A DNA stretch of 64,000 bases from Lachnoclostridium sp. (lineage in GTDB: Bacteria; Bacteroidota; Bacteroidia; Bacteroidales; Muribaculaceae): positions 1 through 64,000 of the forward strand of contig JAMPAP010000002.1 in assembly GCA_023667185.1 (NCBI GenBank). The letters are read 5' to 3'. Shown in pieces: positions 25,819-33,218 of the stretch. The position numbers were made by a program, and so were the translations under genes. The stretch's first letter is position 1. Every line of letters starts with the position of its first letter. The notes beneath the pieces were generated by a model, which worked only from the letters and a program-made list of their open reading frames with translations, was not told the origin of the DNA and did not search any database.

Positions 25819-26988
25819 CTAACAAGCTCCGGCGGCAATAAGTTTATTGCGGAGAGGATTAGCATACATTTCCCACATACGATGTCGCATGAATTCGCGT
25901 TCCTCCGGGGTGATATCCGGCAGATCTACCTTGTCAAGCTGCGACTCGATGTATTTTTCAACAGTAGCCTCTTCCTCAGGCGTATAGCGGTCAGCATACA
26001 TATCATCGTTAAAGGCGTGACCATAGGCTATATAGTTGACAGGATATATTTTATAACCGGTGTGGATACGGCAGTCGATAATGTGGCAGGCTGTTTTGAA
26101 GAATTCTGCCTTATCCATATCAGCGGGCAGGGCGAGGAGCTCATCGCTGATACACTTGGAGATGGCAATATGCACCCGGCCTTTATATTGAAGCATACCG
26201 GTTTCCATCGAGAAAAGGTCGTCGTGCTGACTTTTCTTAAATTCAGGGTTGCGGTGACGCTGCAGAAATTCCTTGGCTTTGAGATAGTCGTTAGGGTCAA
26301 ATTCGTAAGATATCGTAGCAGGCATTATGTTGATTTCGGCAAGGCGACCAGCAATATCAGGTTTGTCACCACCAAACGAAAGCATTTTTACCACGCCTTC
26401 CTGAGTAAGGTCAGTGGAATCTTTGGCGCGCCCCTCACGCTGGGCAATCCATACGCTCTCCTTCTTGTCAGTGATGGCATAATGGATGTAGGCCGAGAGT
26501 TGTTTGGCTGCTTCAAGAGCCTGAGTAAGCCGGAGGTTACGTTTTACGATAAAGCTCTTGTTGATTTTCACAAGGTCAGTTATCCACTCGTAGATCAGCA
26601 GGTTGTCACCGATAGCGATTTCTGATGTAGTGATACCGTGGCGCAGAAACCCGAGATTCAGGAAAGCTGAGTCAAGAACAATATCGCGATGATTAGTAAT
26701 ATATGTGTAATTTTTTGACTGGTCCACATTTTCGATACCTGAGTAAGTGATACCGTCGGTGGTGTTTGCGGCGATTTGTTCAAGGAATTTACCCATCACA
26801 TGACGCTGGAAGTCGTCCTTGTTGCTGATATGAAGGATATCAGCAGCGAATTTATCATAGTCAACACCGGGCATGACGGAAGTCACGGCGTGCATAAACC
26901 CGGGTTCTTTTACCAAAGATTTCAGTTTATCTTTAAATTGCTCGTTATCGTAAGGAGCTATATCTGAAAAATCGTAATTGGATTCCAT
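25819..26988 (-). CDS. Glycerol-3-phosphate/1-acyl-glycerol acyltransferase family protein
   Basis: The 389-aa acyltransferase-like protein has TNHRDIVLDSAF near residues 95-106, matching the NHxxxxD catalytic motif. It also has IAQREGRAKDSTDLTQEGV near 175, matching the conserved glycine-containing substrate block, and MPATISYEFDPND near 220. No membrane helix is obvious, so it is probably a peripheral membrane enzyme of phospholipid or lipid synthesis. It appears to lead the leftward cluster with the phosphoesterase, tex and the FolK-like gene. Confidence 0.85.
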   Translation of the reverse strand: MESNYDFSDIAPYDNEQFKDKLKSLVKEPGFMHAVTSVMPGVDYDKFAADILHISNKDDFQRHVMGKFLEQIAANTTDGITYSGIENVDQSKNYTYITNHRDIVLDSAFLNLGFLRHGITTSEIAIGDNLLIYEWITDLVKINKSFIVKRNLRLTQALEAAKQLSAYIHYAITDKKESVWIAQREGRAKDSTDLTQEGVVKMLSFGGDKPDIAGRLAEINIMPATISYEFDPNDYLKAKEFLQRHRNPEFKKSQHDDLFSMETGMLQYKGRVHIAISKCISDELLALPADMDKAEFFKTACHIIDCRIHTGYKIYPVNYIAYGHAFNDDMYADRYTPEEEATVEKYIESQLDKVDLPDITPEEREFMRHRMWEMYANPLRNKLIAAGAC

Positions 26989-27047
26989 TAATATCTGATT
27001 AATTGATGATCATTACATTAACCTTTTGAGGAGGGATGATTTCAGAG

Positions 27048-27078
27048 CAAAGTTAAGTAATTTTGGTCAATCTTACAA
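27048..27078 (-). promoter_or_regulatory. Promoter of the acyltransferase-tex cluster
   Basis: On the minus strand TTG (27078-27076) and TAACTTTG (27055-27048) lie 20 bases apart. The start of transcription would be near 27042, giving a leader of about 54 bases before the ATG at 26988. Confidence 0.7.
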
Positions 27079-27106
27079 GAAGGATATGATTTGTTATGAA
27101 ATTTTA

Positions 27107-28162
27107 TCATTTCGTATCGGAGGCTGAGGTGTATCTTTCCCATTTTTCGATCAGGGCTGACATATCGGCAGGGATGGGAGCGGAGAAAAACATCTCCTGG
27201 CCGGTGACGGGGTGCCGGAAACCAAGAGTCCTGGCATGGAGAGCCTGGCGGGGACATATTTTCATTGCATTATCAATAAACTGTTTATAGCTTGACGAGC
27301 GGTTTCCGCGCAGGATTTCGTCGCCGCCATATCGAGCATCGTTGAAAAGCGGGTGGCCGATATGCTTCATGTGGACACGAATCTGATGAGTGCGCCCTGT
27401 CTCAAGCACGCATTTCACCATAGCGACGTGCATTAGATTTTTTAACACTTCGTAATGCGTTACGGCGTGTTTTCCGGTGGGGTCATCGTCAGGAAGTACG
27501 GTCATTTGAAGCCGATCCTTGGGATTACGGCCAATATTACCTACGACGGTGCCTTTTGCCGGGTCAGGTATACCCCACACTACGGCTATGTATTCACGCT
27601 TGGTGGTCTTGTCGAAAAACTGTTTCCCGAGCGATGTCTTGGCATCAGGCGTTTTGGCTACAACCAGAAGTCCTGATGTATCCTTATCGATGCGGTGGAC
27701 CAAGCCTAAGCGAGGGTCGCTGACGTCATATTCAGGATTATCTTTGAAATGCCAGGCCAAAGCATTGACAAGCGTGCCGGAGTAATTGCCGTGGCCCGGA
27801 TGAACCACGAGTCCGGCCGGCTTGTTGACCACAAGTACATAATCATCCTCATAAACAATGTCAAGAGGTATATCTTCGGCAATAATTTCATTTTCGTAAC
27901 GCGGACGATCCATCACCACGCTTACCACGTCAAGCGGTTTGACGCGGTAGTTACTTTTTACGGGCTTGCCATTTACGAGGATGCATCCGGCATCGGCAGC
28001 CTGCTGCACACGGTTGCGGGAGCTACCTTCGAGGCGTGTTACAAGAAATTTATCTACGCGGAGAAGCTGCTGTCCTTTATCGGCAACGAATCGGAAATGC
28101 TCATATAGTTCCTGCGATTCGTCGTCGATACGATCAGCATCTCCAATAATATCCTCAGCCAT
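27107..28162 (-). CDS. rluD: RluD-type ribosomal RNA pseudouridine synthase
   Basis: The 351-aa enzyme isomerises uridines in 23S rRNA. An N-terminal S4 RNA-binding domain (LRVDKFLVTRLEGSSRNRVQ through VNGKPVKSNYRV) is followed by the catalytic domain. That domain has VNKPAGLVVHPG and the RluA signature LGLVHRIDKDTSGLLVVAKT with its catalytic Asp. RTHQIRVHMKHIGHPLFND follows. The ATG at 28162 is chosen; a TTG at 28168 would overlap the PASTA gene stop. Coexpressed with the PASTA gene. Confidence 0.95.
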   Translation of the reverse strand: MAEDIIGDADRIDDESQELYEHFRFVADKGQQLLRVDKFLVTRLEGSSRNRVQQAADAGCILVNGKPVKSNYRVKPLDVVSVVMDRPRYENEIIAEDIPLDIVYEDDYVLVVNKPAGLVVHPGHGNYSGTLVNALAWHFKDNPEYDVSDPRLGLVHRIDKDTSGLLVVAKTPDAKTSLGKQFFDKTTKREYIAVVWGIPDPAKGTVVGNIGRNPKDRLQMTVLPDDDPTGKHAVTHYEVLKNLMHVAMVKCVLETGRTHQIRVHMKHIGHPLFNDARYGGDEILRGNRSSSYKQFIDNAMKICPRQALHARTLGFRHPVTGQEMFFSAPIPADMSALIEKWERYTSASDTK

Positions 28163-28164
28163 TG

Positions 28165-28755
28165 TCAAAAGAGATCAAGCATTTCAAGATCAGTCACTTC
28201 CGATCCATCCGTATCGAGTGAGTCAGGGAGCTCGGCAAGCCCCTCCCCTATTTCGAGGATGATATCGGCATTAACAGGCACACGGGCTCCGGGCGAAAGA
28301 CGGGTGCCTTTGTAAATCACCCCGAGCACCAGATCGCGGAATTCGCTGGGGATGCGACGCTCGGTAATGTGAGTTATGCCGAGACCATTGAGCGTGGTGC
28401 GCGCCTGGCGGAGCGAGTTGTCAGTAAGCGAGGGTATAGCCACCATCTTGGGCGAGAAAGCATTGATGGTCACATACACGGTGCGACCAGGTTTAACCTT
28501 AGCGTCCTCACGAGGATTCTGATTCAGCACTGACCCCGGAGGCGTTGTGGACTCATAGACAGAGTCAAGCAGCTCTACATTGAGCCCGGCGCTCTTAAGG
28601 CGGGAGGCCGCTTCCTGAAATGGCAGGTTTTTGACGTCAGGCACTACGGTATATTCGCCGTGACGAGTCCAATGGTCAAGCCACAGCATACAACCAAAGC
28701 ATATAATGAGAGCGACCACAATAATCACTCCGAGGTTGATCAGAAGTCTTTTCAT
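28165..28755 (-). CDS. Membrane-anchored PASTA domain protein
   Basis: The 196-aa protein has one N-terminal transmembrane helix (residues 4-25). Two clear PASTA-type repeats follow (TVVPDVKNLPFQEAASRLKS, and MVAIPSLTDNSLRQARTTL), with a third weaker strand pattern, ending in an acidic tail. No kinase domain is attached. PASTA domains bind peptidoglycan or its precursors in other proteins; here that role is inferred. The gene sits just before rluD, a pairing I associate with Bacteroidetes genomes. Confidence 0.88.
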   Translation of the reverse strand: MKRLLINLGVIIVVALIICFGCMLWLDHWTRHGEYTVVPDVKNLPFQEAASRLKSAGLNVELLDSVYESTTPPGSVLNQNPREDAKVKPGRTVYVTINAFSPKMVAIPSLTDNSLRQARTTLNGLGITHITERRIPSEFRDLVLGVIYKGTRLSPGARVPVNADIILEIGEGLAELPDSLDTDGSEVTDLEMLDLF

Positions 28756-28759
28756 ACGG

Positions 28760-28767
28760 CAAAATTA
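28760..28767 (-). promoter_or_regulatory. -7 box adjacent to the PASTA gene start
   Basis: TAATTTTG on the minus strand is followed by only CCGT before the ATG at 28755. The predicted transcription start therefore falls at or very near the start codon. Confidence 0.5.
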
Positions 28768-28853
28768 AGCATAAAAATCGTCAAAGCGATACTTGGCGAT
28801 TAAAAAAATCATGGAAGATGTAATTTTTCGGAATTTACTGCGTCATATAAAGT

Positions 28854-29366
28854 ATGAATAGTCTGCAGGATTATACACTCAGAGAAAAGCGATTCATGGA
28901 GATCATCACCGCTCATAGGAATATGATTTCCAAGATATGCTATATGTATGCCAACGACGATTCGCATTACAAGGATCTTTATCAGGAAGTGCTTGCCAAC
29001 CTTTGGCAAGGTCTTGGGTCCTATCGTGGCGACTCCAAAATCTCTACATGGATCTACCGTGCTTCCATCAATACCTGTATTTCATTTTTCCGCAAGTATG
29101 ATCGTCACTCTTCGGAAAATCTTCCGCTGGATAGTGCGATAGAGGTTTCGGCAGATGACACCTCAAACATTGAGGAGCTGAAACAGATGTACAGGATGAT
29201 CTCTGCTCTTGGAAAGCTCGACAAGGCTATTATATTAATGTGGCTCGACGAATACTCTTACGACGATATAGCAGAAATGACAGGTATTACACGCAGCAAT
29301 GTAGCTATACGTCTCCGCCGCATAAAGCTGCGACTTATTGAACAAGCAAAAAAATCAGAAATATGA
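28854..29366 (+). CDS. ECF-type RNA polymerase sigma factor
   Basis: The 170-aa sigma-70 family protein has region 2 (about residues 20-85) with ICYMYANDDSHYKDLYQEVLANLW and STWIYRASINTCISFFRK. Region 4 (about 110-165) has LDKAIILMWLDEYSYDDIAEMTGI followed by SNVAIRLRRIKLRL, a good helix-turn-helix. It should redirect RNA polymerase to a small regulon. Its stop overlaps the ATG of a membrane protein gene as ATGA, so that neighbour is the likely regulator. Confidence 0.92.
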   Translation: MNSLQDYTLREKRFMEIITAHRNMISKICYMYANDDSHYKDLYQEVLANLWQGLGSYRGDSKISTWIYRASINTCISFFRKYDRHSSENLPLDSAIEVSADDTSNIEELKQMYRMISALGKLDKAIILMWLDEYSYDDIAEMTGITRSNVAIRLRRIKLRLIEQAKKSEI

Positions 29367-29917
29367 CTATAGACGAATTTAAGAAAAGTTGGAGCAATAT
29401 CGATGTGGGAACACCCGCTACTGAAGAGACGATTGCACGGTTTGAAAAACGGATGCGTGACCGCGAGGTGTCGACTATGCGCGATAGCCTTAGCCGTGCA
29501 TCTCTGCGGCTCGGGTTAGTGGCATTTGTTTCACCGCTGCTGATGGTGCCGTTTTGGTCAATTTCCCCGGCACTTGTGATCGTGACATGGGCTTTTTTCT
29601 GGATTATGTCAATGATAAACTTCCGCTTTACATATATTTTCTCTCATCTTGACTACTGCAAACTATCGGCTAAAGAAGCTCTTAGCCAGACTATTAAAAT
29701 AGAACAGATGCGCAATAGGAGCAAGGTCTTTGGTATTTCGTTATTGATACCTCTGCTCTGCTTTATGGCTTATACATTTAATAAGATGGGTGAACCATAT
29801 ATTATGGTGGGCTGCATTTGCGGAGTAGTGATAGGTTTAGCTATCGGTATAGCAATTAATTATCACTTCATGACAACGTTCAGGGCTATGAAGGCCGAAC
29901 TTGACGACATAGAATAA
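29363..29917 (+). CDS. Four-helix membrane protein, possible sigma regulator
   Basis: The 184-aa protein has a cytoplasmic-looking charged N-terminus (about 45 residues including EETIARFEKRMRDREV). Four transmembrane helices follow in two pairs (about 50-90 and 120-165), and then an acidic tail. It is translationally coupled to the sigma gene. It lacks the FecR or zinc anti-sigma features I would expect, so an anti-sigma role is a guess from position only. No family is recognised. Confidence 0.72.
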   Translation: MTIDEFKKSWSNIDVGTPATEETIARFEKRMRDREVSTMRDSLSRASLRLGLVAFVSPLLMVPFWSISPALVIVTWAFFWIMSMINFRFTYIFSHLDYCKLSAKEALSQTIKIEQMRNRSKVFGISLLIPLLCFMAYTFNKMGEPYIMVGCICGVVIGLAIGIAINYHFMTTFRAMKAELDDIE

Positions 29918-29929
29918 TCATTATCCATC

Positions 29930-30874
29930 ATGAATAAAATCATCACAGTTGAAAATGTCTCTAAGAGCTACACTTCCCATAAAGCATTGGATGAAGTGTC
30001 GTTAGAGATACCCGAAGGGGCGGTTTACGGTCTGCTCGGGCCTAATGGTGCGGGTAAGACCACACTTATCAGAATTATTAATCATATCACGGCTCCTGAT
30101 AGCGGCCTGGTGACATTTGATGGCCATCCGTTGACACAAGATGATGTGGTCAACATAGGTTATCTGCCTGAAGAGCGCGGCTTGTATAAGAAAATGAAGG
30201 TGGGCGAGCAGGCGCTCTTCTTTGCACGGCTCAAAGGACTGTCAACAGCCGAAGCTACACGCCGACTGAAAGAATGGTTTGACAAGTTTGAAATCGCTGA
30301 CTGGTGGAACAAGAAAGTCGAGGAGCTGTCAAAAGGTATGGCGCAGAAAGTGCAGTTTATTGTGACCGTACTTCACCGTCCCAAACTTCTGATTTTCGAT
30401 GAACCCTTTTCAGGCTTTGATCCTATCAATGCCAATCTTTTGAAAAAGGAGATTATAAATCTGAAAAATGAGGGCGCGACCGTGATTTTTTCGACCCACA
30501 ATATGTCGTCAGTAGAAGAACTTTGTGACGAAATTACCCTTATAAATAATAGCCGAAATATTCTAAGCGGTAATGTCGATGAGATACGCCGCCAGTATTT
30601 CGGCAACCGCTACCGAGTGGTATACACCGGTGATACGCCACAGTTGATGGGTGCGCTTAAGCCCCTTGCCGGCGATTTTAATCTGGAAGCTGACGATGCG
30701 CAGGGACGTCACCAGATGCTCTTCCGCCTCAATGACGATGCCGCCCTGCGCGATGCCGTAAGTGTAATTAATGATAATGTGGCAATAGCCGGATTAACTG
30801 AGAGTGTAGCATCAATGAATGATATATTTATCCGTGCCGTCGGAGAGTCAAACCAATCCAAATCACAGTCATGA
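29930..30874 (+). CDS. ABC transporter ATP-binding protein (NatA-like)
   Basis: The 314-aa ATPase has Walker A GPNGAGKTT near residue 38, the Q-loop region YLPEERGLYKKM and the ABC signature LSKGMAQKVQF near 130. Walker B LLIFDEPFSGFDP and the switch His in STHN follow. A C-terminal domain of about 90 residues follows, as in NatA or Ccm-type exporters. It pairs with the permease that begins at its overlapping stop codon. Cargo is unknown. Confidence 0.93.
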   Translation: MNKIITVENVSKSYTSHKALDEVSLEIPEGAVYGLLGPNGAGKTTLIRIINHITAPDSGLVTFDGHPLTQDDVVNIGYLPEERGLYKKMKVGEQALFFARLKGLSTAEATRRLKEWFDKFEIADWWNKKVEELSKGMAQKVQFIVTVLHRPKLLIFDEPFSGFDPINANLLKKEIINLKNEGATVIFSTHNMSSVEELCDEITLINNSRNILSGNVDEIRRQYFGNRYRVVYTGDTPQLMGALKPLAGDFNLEADDAQGRHQMLFRLNDDAALRDAVSVINDNVAIAGLTESVASMNDIFIRAVGESNQSKSQS

Positions 30875-32196
30875 ACTCAAGAATAGGAATAATAATACAG
30901 CGCGAATACCTGGAACGCGTTTCGAAGAAGAGCTTTATCATCACTACGATACTGATGCCGTTGCTGTTTTTAGTGATGATGATATTGCCTACGGTAATCA
31001 TAGCGATGGGCGGCACGAGTCAGTCAGAGATAGTGGTCTATGACCGATCAGGCAAGATATTCCAGAAGCTTGAAGGTAACGATGAGCTGAAATTCGTCAT
31101 GACCTCTACTGAAATTGATTCGCTCATGGCGTCAAAGGAATACGAGGCCATCTTGCTTATACCGGCTGATGTGGTGGAAAACCGCTCGGCAAAGGTGCGT
31201 CTTTATTCTAACGGACCATCGTCAATGATCCGCGAATCAGGGATGCGAAATCAGATCAATTCTATCATTAAGGATTATCGCCTCCGCGAGCAGAATATAG
31301 AAGATCTTGACAAGATACTTGCTGAAGCAGAAGGAAATGTCTCCATTGACACTATCCGCACTGACAAGGAGGAGGAAGAAGACGCCTTGTCGTCGGGCAT
31401 CAGCTATGGGCTCGGTATCGCCATGGCCTTCGTGTTATATATGTTCATACTAATCTATGGTCAGATGATTATGACAAGCATTATCGAGGAGAAAAACAAT
31501 CGTGTGCTCGAGCTCGTGGTGTCATCTGTCAAACCGGCACAGCTGATGATGGGCAAGATATTCGGCGTCAGCCTTGTGGCCTTGACCCAGATATTGATAT
31601 GGGGTGTGCTGATAGTAGGCATGGTGGCATTTGTTATCCCCGCTGTCATGCCCTCGATTATGCCGGCTGATGCCATGGCTGACATTGCTGCGGTGCAGAG
31701 TGGCAACTTCGAGAGTGTGGAGGATGCCGAGGCGGTAGGACTTATTCAGGGAATGTTGATGCTCGGCAATGTATGGTTTGTCATTAAGATGTTCACCGTA
31801 ATGACTCTCTTCCTGCTGGCAGGATTCCTGTTTTATGCCTCGATATTCGCAGCTATCGGATCGTCAGTTGACAATATTCAGGATGCAAGCCAGCTGACCA
31901 CCCTTGCTACGTTCCCCATAATTTTCAGTATAGTATTTGCAATGATAGCCGCGGCTGATCCTACATCGGGACTTTCGTTCTGGACTTCGATCATACCGTT
32001 CACTTCGCCGATGGTAATGGTGGCGCGTGTGCCGTATGGTATACCGGGATGGGAAATAGTGCTTTCGCTTGCTGTGCTTATCGCATCGTTTATAGGAATG
32101 GTATGGCTCGCGGGTAAAATCTACCGTGTAGGTATATTCATGTATGGCAAGAAACCTACTATTAAGGAAATAATCCGCTGGACGCGATACAAGTAA
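30871..32196 (+). CDS. ABC transporter permease (NatB/ABC-2 type)
   Basis: The 441-aa membrane protein has one N-terminal helix (residues 22-45) and an extracytoplasmic domain (about 50-180). About five helices then form the ABC-2 core with EEKNNRVLELVVSSVKPAQLMMGKIFGV, the conserved segment of the NatB family. It would export an ion, drug or lipid-like cargo with the overlapping ATPase. A strong terminator follows the stop. Confidence 0.92.
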   Translation: MNSRIGIIIQREYLERVSKKSFIITTILMPLLFLVMMILPTVIIAMGGTSQSEIVVYDRSGKIFQKLEGNDELKFVMTSTEIDSLMASKEYEAILLIPADVVENRSAKVRLYSNGPSSMIRESGMRNQINSIIKDYRLREQNIEDLDKILAEAEGNVSIDTIRTDKEEEEDALSSGISYGLGIAMAFVLYMFILIYGQMIMTSIIEEKNNRVLELVVSSVKPAQLMMGKIFGVSLVALTQILIWGVLIVGMVAFVIPAVMPSIMPADAMADIAAVQSGNFESVEDAEAVGLIQGMLMLGNVWFVIKMFTVMTLFLLAGFLFYASIFAAIGSSVDNIQDASQLTTLATFPIIFSIVFAMIAAADPTSGLSFWTSIIPFTSPMVMVARVPYGIPGWEIVLSLAVLIASFIGMVWLAGKIYRVGIFMYGKKPTIKEIIRWTRYK

Positions 32197-32217
32197 TTGA
32201 CAGATAGAAACCATCTT

Positions 32218-32259
32218 ACGCCGGGATAGGTGCTGATTTTACACCATCCCGGCGTTTTA
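32218..32259 (+). terminator. Rho-independent terminator after ABC permease
   Basis: ACGCCGGGAT (32218-32227) pairs with ATCCCGGCGT (32246-32255), extended by GGTG/CACC inside, and continues into TTTAT. It closes the sigma factor and ABC exporter unit. Confidence 0.92.
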
Positions 32260-32295
32260 TTTGTTAAAATAGTAGCTTAATTGCGGGATTTTTAC

Positions 32296-32303
32296 TAATT
32301 TTG
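32296..32303 (+). promoter_or_regulatory. -7 box of the polysaccharide export operon
   Basis: TAATTTTG matches TAnnTTTG 63 bases before the ATG at 32367. The -33 region is not clear (no TTTG at 20 bases). Because the box lies just after a terminator, it is the most likely promoter for the export genes. Confidence 0.55.
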
Positions 32304-32366
32304 CACTTTGAAACCAAAAAACATTTCAATCATAATCTAACGTTTGAGCTCAAAATAGATTACATA

Positions 32367-33200
32367 ATGGATAAGAAATTACTTACGATCTTTGCAGCGG
32401 CAGGATTGCTGATTTCTTCATGTTCGACACCGAAGAATATTACGTATTTTCCGGAGTTGACTACAGGGACAGTGATTCGCTCTGAGAATGTCAATGACAT
32501 CAAGGTTCGTCCTGAGGATAAGCTTTCTATCATAGTTACTGCACAAGATCCTGCTTTGTCATATATATTTAATCTTGTAACAAGTAATAACAACTTAGGC
32601 ACCAGCTCTATAACTGCAGGCTCGATAGGCGCTACCGGAACGGGTGGTAATGGCCAGATGGCATATTATACCGTAGACCAGAATGGTGATATCAACTTCC
32701 CGGTGCTCGGTAAGATCAACATTGAAGGCCTGAACCGCGGGCAGGTTGCGCAAAAAATATTTAACGAGCTGACAAGTCGTAATCTACTGAAAGATCCAAT
32801 CATTACGGTAGAGTTTGTAAACACCCATGTGTCAGTGCTCGGTGAAGTATCATCTCCGGGATTGTATAATTTTAATGATGATCACCTGACTATCCTTGAT
32901 GCTATAGCAGCAGCGGGCGACCTAAAGATAAATGGTCTACGCGAAAACATCCTCGTCTTACGTGCTAATGGAGAGGGTAAGCAGGAAGCATATCGCGTAA
33001 ACTTGCTTGATGCTCAGTCGCTTGCGTCTTCGCCGGTGTATTATCTGCAGCAGGATGATGTGATCTACGTGGAGCCTAACGACAAGGTTAAGCGCGAGAC
33101 TACACCTAATGGTAACTCGCCGTTTACACCCTCATTCTGGATTTCAATGGGATCAGTCGCTATGACTGTAGCAACTCTTATTGTGACATTGACTCGCTAA
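32367..33200 (+). CDS. Polysaccharide export lipoprotein (Wza-like)
   Basis: The 277-aa outer-membrane export lipoprotein has its lipobox Cys at residue 19 (LLISSC), so the ATG at 32367 is chosen over the longer open frame. The Poly_export domain starts near residue 45 (IKVRPEDKLSIIV). SLBB-type domains contain DQNGDINFPVLGKINIEGL and NTHVSVLGEVSSPGLYNF. A C-terminal hydrophobic segment of about 20 residues may span the outer membrane. It partners with the Wzc-like kinase 18 bases downstream. Confidence 0.92.
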   Translation: MDKKLLTIFAAAGLLISSCSTPKNITYFPELTTGTVIRSENVNDIKVRPEDKLSIIVTAQDPALSYIFNLVTSNNNLGTSSITAGSIGATGTGGNGQMAYYTVDQNGDINFPVLGKINIEGLNRGQVAQKIFNELTSRNLLKDPIITVEFVNTHVSVLGEVSSPGLYNFNDDHLTILDAIAAAGDLKINGLRENILVLRANGEGKQEAYRVNLLDAQSLASSPVYYLQQDDVIYVEPNDKVKRETTPNGNSPFTPSFWISMGSVAMTVATLIVTLTR

Positions 33201-33218
33201 AAAAACCTCATAACTGAT

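Noticed and set aside
25882-26625. 247-aa + strand frame
   Set aside because: Exact antisense of the acyltransferase gene, which has clear catalytic motifs; the frame is a codon-bias shadow.
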